In this document: positions 21,153 to 29,243 of the stretch, in pieces
How positions within the stretch are numbered: the first letter of the stretch is position 1
Layout of the letters: each line of letters begins with the position of its first letter
DNA from: a virus
Strand: one strand, 5' to 3'
IMG/VR virus record: IMGVR_UViG_3300033183_000161
Location: 1 to 30,551 of that record
DNA length: 30,551 bases
Notes under the pieces: model-generated
What the model was told of the DNA's origin: nothing
What the model saw: the letters and a program-made list of their open reading frames with translations, nothing else
The model's database searches: none
Position numbers and translations under genes: made by a program

Positions 21153-21595
21153 TGGCGCACGTTCGCAGACAGATTCGTGAGTATTTTGGCAGCTACTTAA
21201 CTGGGCTGACCACGACTGGCTCTAATGTTTTTGAGTCTCGCGTCTATCCGATGCAGTCTGCCAAGCTCCCGGCCATCTTGATCTACACTACATCTGAGGC
21301 ATCTGAAGAGGTGGCGTTCAGCAAGAAGCGAATGCAGGAGCGCTTGCTTGATGTGCAGGTTGAGGGCTATATTCGAGCTATAACCGGGTTTGATGATAAG
21401 CTCGATCTGATCGCGTCCGAGGTTGAGACTGCGATCTTGGCTGATCCTACTTTGGGTGGGTTGGCTGTCAATACGGTTTTGAGTGGTACCGAGGCTGAGT
21501 ACTCAGGAGATGCTGAGCAGCCAGTTGGTACGATTCGCTTAACTTTTCAGGTACAATACCGAACAGAAACGGGATATCCCGATTCAGCCATCTAA
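21152..21595 (+). CDS. Tail terminator protein, gpU-like
   Basis: This 147-residue protein has an N-terminal helix (HVRRQIREYFGSYLTGL), VFESRVYPMQSAKLPAILIY, a long helix (DDKLDLIASEVETAILADP) and a final strand pair (PVGTIRLTFQVQYRTETGYP). This order of elements fits the lambda gpU / minor tail U family, which caps the tail tube at the end that joins the head. It lies between the gpFII-like and tail tube genes, as in lambda. The basic, Arg-rich start and neat overlaps suggest no missing sequence. Confidence 0.78.
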   Translation: MAHVRRQIREYFGSYLTGLTTTGSNVFESRVYPMQSAKLPAILIYTTSEASEEVAFSKKRMQERLLDVQVEGYIRAITGFDDKLDLIASEVETAILADPTLGGLAVNTVLSGTEAEYSGDAEQPVGTIRLTFQVQYRTETGYPDSAI

Positions 21596-21607
21596 GGAGG
21601 CTCTACA

Positions 21608-22000
21608 ATGGCTACACATACTTCAGCATCTGGCGTGATCAAAGTCGGCTCAAATGCCATTGCAGAGATCACTTCGTACTCTCTGGAATACTCATCCGAC
21701 ACGGTTGAGGATACAGTGATTGGCGACTCTGCTCGCACTTACAAGCCTACGCTCAAATCCTTCACCGCGTCTGTTGATGCGTTCTGGGATGAGACTGACA
21801 CTAACGGTCAGGTTGCGCTTGTGGTCGGCACTGAGATCACTTTCTCGATCTATCCTGAAGGCGATGATTCGACTGACACCTACTACACTGGTTCAGCGAT
21901 CATCACTGGTCGCACGATCTCTAGCTCTACTGGCGAGATGATCACTGCGAGCTTCACGCTTCAGGGCACTGGTGATCTCACTACGAGCACCGTAGCATGA
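21608..22000 (+). CDS. Major tail tube protein
   Basis: This 130-residue protein polymerises into the tail tube. It shows the pattern of small siphophage tube proteins: SGVIKVGSNAIAEITSYSLE, then DTVIGDSARTYKPTLKSFTA, FWDETDTNGQ, and a C-terminal 'ITASFTLQGTGDLT'. It is shorter than lambda gpV because no Ig-like C-terminal domain is present. GGAGG lies well before the ATG, in a 12-base gap after the terminator gene, so translation is probably strong. The stop overlaps the start of the tail chaperone gene (ATGA). Confidence 0.88.
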   Translation: MATHTSASGVIKVGSNAIAEITSYSLEYSSDTVEDTVIGDSARTYKPTLKSFTASVDAFWDETDTNGQVALVVGTEITFSIYPEGDDSTDTYYTGSAIITGRTISSSTGEMITASFTLQGTGDLTTSTVA

Positions 22001-22317
22001 GTTTGGCTGACGATCTTCTGGATTGGGATAACGCTCGCAGCTCATTCATGTGGCGCGGGCAGAAGTTATACACCAGCCAGGTTACCGTTGCCGATCTGCA
22101 GCAGATTCTCAAGAAGCATCCTAATGTGCTGAACGGCACTGACCTTGGCGGCATGGTTGAGATCATTCTGCGCAAGGTTGAGGATGAGAATGGGGAGCGC
22201 GTGTTCACGCTTGAGCACAAGCCTAAGCTGATGCGCATGCCTGTCAATGAGATTACCGATCTGTTTAATAACGTGTTCAGCGGCTTTGAGTCGCCAGAGG
22301 ACGCGGAAAAAAACTAA
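21997..22317 (+). CDS. Tail assembly chaperone, gpG-like (unshifted product)
   Basis: This 106-residue protein is expected to coat the tape measure protein during tail assembly. It has a short N-terminus (SLADDLLDWDNARSSFMWRG), a beta-rich middle and helical C-terminal part (MPVNEITDLFNNVFSGFES). It lies between the tube and tape measure genes. Its last codons GAA-AAA-AAC-TAA contain a -1 slippery heptamer (22308-22314), giving an extended form described separately. I call it from position and from the frameshift arrangement more than from sequence. Confidence 0.82.
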   Translation: MSLADDLLDWDNARSSFMWRGQKLYTSQVTVADLQQILKKHPNVLNGTDLGGMVEIILRKVEDENGERVFTLEHKPKLMRMPVNEITDLFNNVFSGFESPEDAEKN

Positions 22318-22487
22318 CTGACGGGGGTCTGCTCTGGCAGACCTATATGCTTGCAGATCTCCGTGGCTGTTCGCTTGGCGAAGTTGAGCGAATGAGTGTT
22401 ACCGAGTTTAATCGGTGGTGGGCATTCTACGAGATAAAACATGGCAAGCAAAACAGATCACAAAATAGTTCTCAGCGCTCAGGATAA
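21997..22487 (+). CDS. Tail assembly chaperone, gpGT-like -1 frameshift product
   Basis: After a -1 slip at A-AAA-AAC (22308-22314) reading continues from CTA at 22314 to a TAA at 22485-22487. This adds about 58 residues, including YMLADLRGCSLGEVERMSVT and EFNRWWAFYEIKHG, for a total of about 163. The added part is a plausible T-like domain that links chaperone, tape measure and tube subunits. Its end overlaps the tape measure start by 47 bases. Without the shift, the 123 bases between 22318 and 22440 would be an unexplained gap. Slippage efficiency cannot be read from sequence. Confidence 0.78.
22308..22314 (+). promoter_or_regulatory. -1 ribosomal frameshift slippery site A-AAA-AAC
   Basis: The heptamer is in the correct phase (X-XXY-YYZ, zero-frame codons AAA at 22309 and AAC at 22312), two codons before the zero-frame stop. 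It lies within an A7 run at 22307-22313. A short imperfect stem can form just downstream: GGTCTGC (22327-22333) with GCAGACC (22338-22344), which may stimulate slippage. Confidence 0.8.
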
Positions 22488-24177
22488 AACCAAGAGCGCA
22501 CTTCGCTCCGTTCAGACATCTCTGGGCGGGCTCAGAAATTCAGTATTCGGTCTGCAGACTGCGCTCGGCCTTTTGGCTGGTGGCGCAGGCTTCGGTGCGC
22601 TCGCAAGCAATGCCTTGCGCAGCGTTGACTCTCTCGCCAAGGTTTCACGCAAGCTCGGCACCACGACTGAGGCGCTGGCGGGTTTCCGCTATGCGGCTGA
22701 GCTCTCGGGTGTCTCGACTAGCACCATGGACATGGCGTTGCAGCGCTTCACTCGCAGGGCTTCTGAGGCAGCTCTGGGCACTGGTGAGGCGAAGGACGCA
22801 CTGAAAGAGCTTGGCCTTGATGCGACTAAGCTGGTTAAGCTCCCGCTTGATCAGCAGATGTTTGCGGTGGCTGATGCCTTTGAGGGCGTAGAGAAGCAGT
22901 CCGATAAAGTCCGGCTCGCCATGAAGCTGTTTGACTCTGAGGGTGTTGCCCTGGTCAACACGTTGGAAGGTGGTTCTGCTGCGCTCCAGCGAACGGCATC
23001 TGAGGCTCGCGGGTTGGGTCTGGCAATTGATCAGACTCGGGCTAGTGGTATTGAGCGCTTTAATGACTCAATGACGCGGCTTCGTAGTGCGATTGATGGT
23101 GCCTTCATTCAGGCCATGGGCGATGTTGCGCCTCAGCTGGACCAGATGGCCACCAAGCTACAGGACGTGCTTGTGCCTGCGATCAAGGGCTTGATCAACG
23201 TCTTTAACTGGTTCCTGAACAATCTCGACACCATCACTGCGATGATGAAGGGATTCTTTGCGGCCATGCTCTACACCAAGCTAATTAACATGGTGTACGG
23301 CACTGCCGACCTTGTGCGTAACTTGATTGTGTTGGGTAAGGTGTCAAAGATCTCAGGCCGGGCGCTGTTGCGTGGTCTGGGTGGTCCGTTGATCGGTGTT
23401 GCAATCACTGTGGCTGAGATGACGGGCACGCTTGATAAGCTGCTTGAGCAGTTCGGTCTGATGGGTGATACCACTTTGCCGGGGCTTGATGAGGCGTTCT
23501 CTAGCGCCAACACTGCAGCGCTCGGGCTTAATGCCCGGTTGCAAGTAACTAAGGGTGCTGGGGATGAGGCGACTGATACTTTGACCAACGTTAAAAAGGC
23601 ATCAAGCAGCCTTGCTGACGTAATGAAGGGCAAACTTGAGAACGGTATGAATGCCGTGACTGATGGCCTGACTGACCTGATCATGGGCACTGCGCGTGCA
23701 TCTGATGCGTTCCGTAACATGGCGACCAGTATCATCCGAGACATTATCCGGATGAACATTCAGCAGTCGATCACTTCGCCGCTGTCTGGCCTCCTAGGAA
23801 ACGTTCTGAGCGCAGGTATCGGTAGTATTGGTACTGCGATGCAATATGGCACAAACGTTGGCTCTGAGCAGACTGCGATGCTTCACGCGCAGGAGTTCGA
23901 GGGTGGTGGTTTCACAGGTGTTGGTACTCGCTCTGGCGGTATCGATGGCCGTGGTGGTTTCCCGGCTATCCTGCATCCCAATGAGACGGTCGTTGACCAT
24001 GCTCAGGGTCAGGGCGGTGGTGTTACTATCGTTCAGAACATCAATGTGAGCACTGGTGTGCAGCAGACAGTTCGCACCGAAATTGCTACGCTAATGCCTC
24101 AGATCGCTAATGCGGCCAAGAGCGCGGTGCTCGATGCTCGCAAGCGTGGTGGTTCATTTGCTGGAGCGTTCTCATAA
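22441..24177 (+). CDS. Tape measure protein
   Basis: This 578-residue protein sets tail length and probably helps DNA enter the cell. It begins with a helical region (SAQDKTKSALRSVQTSLGGL), has a hydrophobic stretch (VFGLQTALGLLAGGAGFGAL), long helices with Ala/Leu repeats, further hydrophobic segments (about residues 255-285 and 315-330) and a Gly-rich C-terminal part (EFEGGGFTGVGTRSGGIDG, then GGFPAILHPNETVVDHAQG) typical of lambda-type tape measures. By the usual rule of about 0.15 nm per residue its length predicts a fairly short tail, of the order of 85 nm. The start lies within the end of the frameshifted chaperone. Confidence 0.9.
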   Translation: MASKTDHKIVLSAQDKTKSALRSVQTSLGGLRNSVFGLQTALGLLAGGAGFGALASNALRSVDSLAKVSRKLGTTTEALAGFRYAAELSGVSTSTMDMALQRFTRRASEAALGTGEAKDALKELGLDATKLVKLPLDQQMFAVADAFEGVEKQSDKVRLAMKLFDSEGVALVNTLEGGSAALQRTASEARGLGLAIDQTRASGIERFNDSMTRLRSAIDGAFIQAMGDVAPQLDQMATKLQDVLVPAIKGLINVFNWFLNNLDTITAMMKGFFAAMLYTKLINMVYGTADLVRNLIVLGKVSKISGRALLRGLGGPLIGVAITVAEMTGTLDKLLEQFGLMGDTTLPGLDEAFSSANTAALGLNARLQVTKGAGDEATDTLTNVKKASSSLADVMKGKLENGMNAVTDGLTDLIMGTARASDAFRNMATSIIRDIIRMNIQQSITSPLSGLLGNVLSAGIGSIGTAMQYGTNVGSEQTAMLHAQEFEGGGFTGVGTRSGGIDGRGGFPAILHPNETVVDHAQGQGGGVTIVQNINVSTGVQQTVRTEIATLMPQIANAAKSAVLDARKRGGSFAGAFS

Positions 24178-24803
24178 TGGCTGAATCGTACCCACTCTCA
24201 TTACCTAACACCAACATTGCGCGAATCAGTTTGATTGCGCGTGATTTCGTGGGTGTCTCTGTGAGCCCATTTACGGGTTCTCAGCAGGTTTTTCGCCATC
24301 AGGGGCAATCATGGGAGGCAGATATAACGCTGCCTAAAATGAAGCGTGAGGATGCTGAGGCATGGACTGCGTGGCTACTTCGACTCAGGGGGCAGTATGG
24401 TACGTTTCTACTTGGAGATCCTACTGCTGTGGTGCCTCGCGGCTCTGCTAGCAGTACACCTGGAACACCTGTGGTAAATGGCGCGAGTCAGATTGGCGAT
24501 GAGCTTAACATCGATGGCTTGCCTGCAAGCGCTACGGGCTACCTGAAGGCGGGTGATTATATTCAGCTCGGTTCAGGTGCGACTGCTACGCTGCACAAGG
24601 TGCTTGAGGACGTGGATAGCAATGCCTCTGGCGAGGCTACGCTGAATCTCTGGCCTCGGGTTCGCACTGCGCCAGCTGACAATGCTACGGTGACAGTATC
24701 CAATGCCAAGGGTAATTTCAGGCTGGCGGCTAATGATACGGGTTGGGATATCAATGAGGCAGGCATTTATGGCATCACCTTTGGTGCTGTGGAGGCGCTA
24801 TGA
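24177..24803 (+). CDS. Distal tail / minor tail protein (gpM-like position)
   Basis: This 208-residue protein follows the tape measure gene and begins YPLSLPNTNIARISLIARDF, then 'SPFTGSQQVFRHQGQSWEAD' and KMKREDAEAWTAWLLRLRGQ, a pattern I recall from minor tail or distal tail proteins of marine siphophages. A beta-rich insert with Gly/Ser (SASSTPGTPVVNGASQIGDE) follows. The place after the tape measure corresponds to lambda M, which helps form the tail tip. ATG and upstream TAA overlap (TAATG). The exact family name is uncertain. Confidence 0.72.
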   Translation: MAESYPLSLPNTNIARISLIARDFVGVSVSPFTGSQQVFRHQGQSWEADITLPKMKREDAEAWTAWLLRLRGQYGTFLLGDPTAVVPRGSASSTPGTPVVNGASQIGDELNIDGLPASATGYLKAGDYIQLGSGATATLHKVLEDVDSNASGEATLNLWPRVRTAPADNATVTVSNAKGNFRLAANDTGWDINEAGIYGITFGAVEAL

Positions 24804-25348
24804 GATCGGGTACACCGACTGACTTCACGGCTGACTCGCTTCAGCCATTCCTTGCGATTAAGGCAGAGTTCGACTCTGGCGATGTGCGTCTCTGGGGTGG
24901 CTATGGCGATCTAACGATTGGCGGTGAGGAGTACATCGGCGGTGGTTCGCTGATGAGCATCTCTGGCATCGAGGAGACCAGCGAGATTGCAGCGCGTGGC
25001 GCGTCTGTCGTTTTGGCCGGGCTTGATCCTGCGATCATCTCGATTGCGCTTGAAGAGAACTACCAGAATCGTGCTTGCACAATCTTCATCGGTACGCTGA
25101 CTGATGCTGGCGCGGTGGAGGACTCTTATACGCTGTTTCGCGGTCGAATCGATCAGATGAGCATCGAGGAATCGGGCGAGACTGCTTCGATCTCTGTCAG
25201 CATTGAAAACCGATTGATCGATCTGGAACGTCCACGAATTCGCCGCTTCACCAATGAGGACCAGCAGGCGCTCTATCCTGGTGATACAGGGTTCTCGTTT
25301 GTAAACGACCTGCAGGATAAGACCTTTGAGTGGGGCAAATCAGCTTAA
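24800..25348 (+). CDS. Tail tip / hub-associated protein (gpL-like position)
   Basis: This 182-residue beta-rich protein has the segments DVRLWGGYGDLTIGGEEYIG, SISGIEETSEIAARGASVVL and SISVSIENRLIDLERPRIRRF. This pattern is common to tail hub proteins of the DUF2163-like type found after distal tail genes. Unlike lambda gpL it has no cysteine cluster, so no Fe-S centre is expected. The ATG overlaps the upstream stop (ATGA) with GGAGG four bases before it, and the 3' end overlaps the next gene by 23 bases. It is called from its neighbours and general pattern. Confidence 0.7.
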   Translation: MRSGTPTDFTADSLQPFLAIKAEFDSGDVRLWGGYGDLTIGGEEYIGGGSLMSISGIEETSEIAARGASVVLAGLDPAIISIALEENYQNRACTIFIGTLTDAGAVEDSYTLFRGRIDQMSIEESGETASISVSIENRLIDLERPRIRRFTNEDQQALYPGDTGFSFVNDLQDKTFEWGKSA

Positions 25349-25733
25349 CGCTATCATCGCGCAGGCGATGGAAGCGCGTTGGCAATATGGAACGCATGAC
25401 TGCACGCAATTTGCGATTGATTGCGAGCTCGCACTAACTGGCAGCACGCACTTTCCAGAGTTCCACCGATCTTACAACACCAAGGCTGAAGGCTTTATGC
25501 TACTCAAGCAGATGGGCTTTCGTGATTCTTGGTCGTGCGTATCATCGCGCCTAGAGGAAATTTCCCTTAAAATGGTTAAGCGAGGCGATTGGATTGGGCA
25601 TCTAGCACCGGGCAAGAGTCTTGCTATCGCAGCCAATGAGCATGAGTTCTGGACTGCGCACAATAGTGGCGGCATAACATTGCAGCCAATGGGATCAGCA
25701 ATTAAGGCGTGGAGGCTCATCGATGGGCGGTAA
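25326..25733 (+). CDS. NlpC/P60-like tail tip protein (DUF6950-like)
   Basis: This 135-residue protein carries WQYGTHDCTQFAIDCELALTG, the start of the papain-like NlpC/P60 fold with Cys26 as probable nucleophile, and later WIGHLAPG and EHEFWTAHNSGG, which could supply His. Tail-tip enzymes of this group (lambda gpK position) cut peptidoglycan during infection or help tail assembly. The frame opens with TTG at 25326, inside the upstream gene; the first in-phase ATG (25368) would remove part of the first helix but leave the Cys motif, so the start is uncertain. Its end overlaps the tail tip gene by 11 bases. Confidence 0.75.
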   Translation: MSGANQLNAIIAQAMEARWQYGTHDCTQFAIDCELALTGSTHFPEFHRSYNTKAEGFMLLKQMGFRDSWSCVSSRLEEISLKMVKRGDWIGHLAPGKSLAIAANEHEFWTAHNSGGITLQPMGSAIKAWRLIDGR

Positions 25734-28632
25734 AGTTGGCAAGATAATCAAATCAGCCGTAATAGTTGCCGCTGTTGCTACGGGTGTTGCCTTCATACCC
25801 GGCTTTGGTGCCATCGCCACAGGCGCGTTCACAGGTAGTGCGCTCTCTTATTTCGGCAGCCAGCTGCTTATGTCGGCGGTGTTGGGTGCTGTCTCTATGG
25901 CGCTCACCAAGAAGCCGGAAATGCCAAGCGCTGCCGACTTGCAGGGCCGGACTATCTCGCAGCGCAATCCGCTGGCCTCTCGCAAGATCGTTTACGGCAC
26001 TGTGAAGCTCGGCGGGGCGATCACCTTAATGGAGGCCACCAACAATAATAAGGACATGCACATAGTTACATCATTTGCATGGCATGAGATCAATGCGCTC
26101 AAGAAAGTTTACTTTGGCGACGTGTTGGTTAAAGAGAATCTTTCTGATGCGGTGCAGGTGGCAGCCAACTCTGGCACGACTCCGGACTATTCCAGCAAGG
26201 CGGTCATGACGGCTCACTTTGGTGGGGCTAATCAGACTGCTGATTCTAATCTGGTAGCTAACACCAGCGCTGATTCTAATTTCCGTCAGCGTGGCGTGGC
26301 GTACATCTACACCAAGCTCACTTATGATCAAGACGTGTTTGCCAACGGCATTCCTAACGTCTCAGTCGAGGTTGAGGGTAAGAAGGTTTACGATCCGCGC
26401 ACCAGCACCACAGCTTTCTCAAGCAATCCAGCTCTCTGCCTGCGCGACTATCTGACCAACTCCACTTATGGGCTTGGTGCGAGCTCTGCTGAGATCGATG
26501 ATGCGATGTTTATCACGGCAGCCAATATCTGTGACGAGCTGGTCACGTTGGCCGCTGGTGGCACTGAAAAGCGCTACACGATGAATGGTGTTGTGGATAC
26601 TGCCAACGCTCCGAACGATATTCTGGGGCAGATGATCAGCGCGTGTGCTGGCTTGCTGTACTATGCGAACGGCCAGTGGAAGTTGCGGGTTGGTAAATAC
26701 ATCACGCCAACGGATACGCTGACGCTTGATGATCTGCGCGGTCCGATCAAGGTGGACACTCGCGTATCTGGCCAGAGCCAGTTCAACGCCATCAAGGGTA
26801 TCTTTGTCTCGCCTGAGAATAACTGGCAGCCGACTGATTTCCCCGAGGTGCTGTCGAGTACGTTCGAGGCTGAGGACGGTGGCGAGCGCAAGTATATTGA
26901 CTTCACTCTGCCGTTCACCACCAGCTCTGCGATGGCGCAGCGACTAGCTAAGCAATCGCTCTACCGAAACCGTGAGCAGATCATGGTCACACTGCCGTGT
27001 AAGCTCACCGCGTTCAAGTATGAGATCGGTGACACGGTCATGCTGACGCACGAGCGCTTTGGTTGGACTAACAAGGTATTCGAGGTCATCTCATGGAATC
27101 TCGCGCCTGACTTCTCAACTGAGGGTGGCACGTTGGGTGTCGATCTGATGCTCAAGGAGACCAGCTCTGCGATCTATGACTGGGATGAGAATACTGATGA
27201 GAAAGAGTTCACCTACAACAACACCAGCCTGCCGAGTGCGTTCGATAATCCTGCGCCAGGTCTGACGGTATCGGATGAGCTTCGCGCTCTGAACGAGGAG
27301 GCAATCTCTGCCTTGATCGCTGATGTGTCTGGTGGTGGTGGATTCACTGAGCGCTATGAGGTGCAGGCGCTTAAAGCTGGTTCGTCAGTATACGTCAACT
27401 TAGGTCAGGCGGCAGGCAATCGATTTGAGCTGTTAAACGTTGAGGATGGTGCCACTTACACGGTGCGTGCTCGCTCTATTAACTCGATTGGTGTGCGTTC
27501 TGCGTGGACCAGTATTGCGCATCAGGTCGTTGGTAAAACGGCTCCACCGAGCGATGTGACGGGTCTGACGGGTAACTTGATCGGCAACCAGTATCTGCTG
27601 ACGTGGAATGCAGTACCTGATCTCGATCTCTCGCATTACCGCGTGCGATTTGCGTCTGCTGATGGTGTGCTGACGTATCAAAACTCTGTGAGCCTGGTGC
27701 CTAAGGTATCGCGTCCGGCCACCAGTGTGTTGGTGCCTGCTCGCAATGGTACCTACTTCGTTAAGGCTGTGGATAAGTTGGGGCTGGCCTCTGAGAATCC
27801 TGCCAGTATCTCTCTGGATTCGAATATTTCGGATATCGAAGCGCTGAACGTGGTTCAGACGATTAATGAGCATCCGGACTTCACAGGCACGTTTGATGAT
27901 GTGGTGGAGCTCGATGACGAAGATCGCTTGGTGCTCGACACCAGCCTGAGCTTTGATGCGGTGCTGGGTAATTTTGACGATGCGGCAGGTCTGTTCGATG
28001 GCGGCTCTGGCAACATTGATGCAGAGGGCTTCTACTACTTCGCAAACTCGATTGATTTGGGTGCGGTCTATACGTCTCGCGTAACTGCAACGATCAAAAC
28101 GATTCGCGTGGATTATGTGAATCTGTTCGACTCGGCCTCTGGGTTATTCGATGATCGCCCTGGTGACTTCGATGGTGATGTGAATGCGTTCGATGATACG
28201 GATGCTCAGCTGCAGGTGCGATTTACTGAGGATGATCCTACTGGGTCGCCTACGTGGTCGGCTTGGCAGACTTTCCAAGTCTCTGATATTCGCGCTTGGG
28301 GTATGCAGTTCCGCTGTCGCATGACCACCACGGATGATCAGGCCTCGCCTGCGGTGAGTTATCTGTCAGTGGCTGTGGATATGCCGGATCGCGTGCTCAG
28401 TGGTGATGATGTGGTTTCTGGTGCTGGTGCTAAGGTGGTGAGCTTCAGCAATCCGTTTAAGGCTACACCATCTATCGGGATTGGCGCTCAGGACATGCAG
28501 ACGGGCGATTATTACGAGATTAGTAGTAAGAGCCGTTCTGGGTTTACAATTACATTTAAGGACTCAGGCGGCAGCGCTGTGAGTAGGACGTTTGATTGGG
28601 TAGCCAAGGGCTACGGAAAAGAGGTGATCTGA
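25723..28632 (+). CDS. Tail tip / host-specificity protein, gpJ-like
   Basis: This 969-residue protein is the largest in the window. A hydrophobic N-terminal region (about residues 8-65, with VIVAAVATGVAFIPGFGAIA) is typical of phage tail tip proteins that contact the gpI/K-like region. The body has RNPLASRKIVYGTVKLGG and PCKLTAFKYEIGDTVMLTHE, shared by J-like hub proteins. Two fibronectin-III-like segments follow (about residues 545-700: GATYTVRARSINSIGVRSAW and YLLTWNAVPDLDLSHYRVRF). An acidic stretch with repeated FDD/FDG motifs spans about 725-830, and an H-type-lectin-like C-terminus includes FTITFKDSGGSAVSRTFDWV. The C-terminal half is likely to touch the host receptor. Confidence 0.9.
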   Translation: MGGKVGKIIKSAVIVAAVATGVAFIPGFGAIATGAFTGSALSYFGSQLLMSAVLGAVSMALTKKPEMPSAADLQGRTISQRNPLASRKIVYGTVKLGGAITLMEATNNNKDMHIVTSFAWHEINALKKVYFGDVLVKENLSDAVQVAANSGTTPDYSSKAVMTAHFGGANQTADSNLVANTSADSNFRQRGVAYIYTKLTYDQDVFANGIPNVSVEVEGKKVYDPRTSTTAFSSNPALCLRDYLTNSTYGLGASSAEIDDAMFITAANICDELVTLAAGGTEKRYTMNGVVDTANAPNDILGQMISACAGLLYYANGQWKLRVGKYITPTDTLTLDDLRGPIKVDTRVSGQSQFNAIKGIFVSPENNWQPTDFPEVLSSTFEAEDGGERKYIDFTLPFTTSSAMAQRLAKQSLYRNREQIMVTLPCKLTAFKYEIGDTVMLTHERFGWTNKVFEVISWNLAPDFSTEGGTLGVDLMLKETSSAIYDWDENTDEKEFTYNNTSLPSAFDNPAPGLTVSDELRALNEEAISALIADVSGGGGFTERYEVQALKAGSSVYVNLGQAAGNRFELLNVEDGATYTVRARSINSIGVRSAWTSIAHQVVGKTAPPSDVTGLTGNLIGNQYLLTWNAVPDLDLSHYRVRFASADGVLTYQNSVSLVPKVSRPATSVLVPARNGTYFVKAVDKLGLASENPASISLDSNISDIEALNVVQTINEHPDFTGTFDDVVELDDEDRLVLDTSLSFDAVLGNFDDAAGLFDGGSGNIDAEGFYYFANSIDLGAVYTSRVTATIKTIRVDYVNLFDSASGLFDDRPGDFDGDVNAFDDTDAQLQVRFTEDDPTGSPTWSAWQTFQVSDIRAWGMQFRCRMTTTDDQASPAVSYLSVAVDMPDRVLSGDDVVSGAGAKVVSFSNPFKATPSIGIGAQDMQTGDYYEISSKSRSGFTITFKDSGGSAVSRTFDWVAKGYGKEVI

Positions 28633-28633
28633 T

Positions 28634-29242
28634 ATGAGTCAGCATGATATGAACGTGGCGAACCAGGGTTTCCCTGCTTTTCGCTCTGATTTAAACAATG
28701 CGCTTATTGCGCTTGCCAGCCAATCAAGCGGCGCGACTGAGCCGAGTACAACTTTTGCCTATATGCTGTGGGCTGACACAGCTAATGACCTGCTCAAGGT
28801 TCGCAACGCTGCGAACGATGGTTGGATTAGTTTGTTGACGTTATCAACAGGTACACCAGCTGGTGTTGGTAGCACTGTCCAACCCTACGATGTAGACACA
28901 GCTAAGACAGACGTTGCTCAGACTTACACTGCTTCTCAGCGTGGCACTGTAACCACAGACAACGATATGTCTTTTGATATGTCAGCGACTAACAACTTCA
29001 CAGCTACCCCAACAGGGTCAGCTACTCTAACCTTCACCAACATTACGGCAGGACAGAGTGGTAACATCTACGTGAATAACTCAGGTGGCTATGCTATCTC
29101 TGCTGCAGCTACTACGCTGATTAGCTCTACAGACTTAACCAAGCTATCGACTGCTGGTGCTTACTGGGTGAGCTACTACAGTGCCGATGGTACTAATGTG
29201 AGTGTTGCGGTATCACCTGCACTAACTTCAGCGGGGGCTTAA
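28634..29242 (+). CDS. Tail fibre protein, short
   Basis: This 202-residue protein begins MSQHDMNVANQGFPAFRSDL, then 'NNALIALASQSSGATEPSTT' and ADTANDLLKVRNAANDGWI. I recall this N-terminal module from many marine phage fibres, where it attaches a fibre to the tail. The rest is Thr/Ser/Gly-rich and beta-like (ATPTGSATLTFTNITAGQSG). By eye, codon and base use change within the gene at about 28850-28900: the first part matches the J-like gene, the second is richer in A/T and in ACA, ACT, CTA and TTA. That suggests a module swap. It lies one base after the J-like stop. Confidence 0.8.
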   Translation: MSQHDMNVANQGFPAFRSDLNNALIALASQSSGATEPSTTFAYMLWADTANDLLKVRNAANDGWISLLTLSTGTPAGVGSTVQPYDVDTAKTDVAQTYTASQRGTVTTDNDMSFDMSATNNFTATPTGSATLTFTNITAGQSGNIYVNNSGGYAISAAATTLISSTDLTKLSTAGAYWVSYYSADGTNVSVAVSPALTSAGA

Positions 29243-29243
29243 T

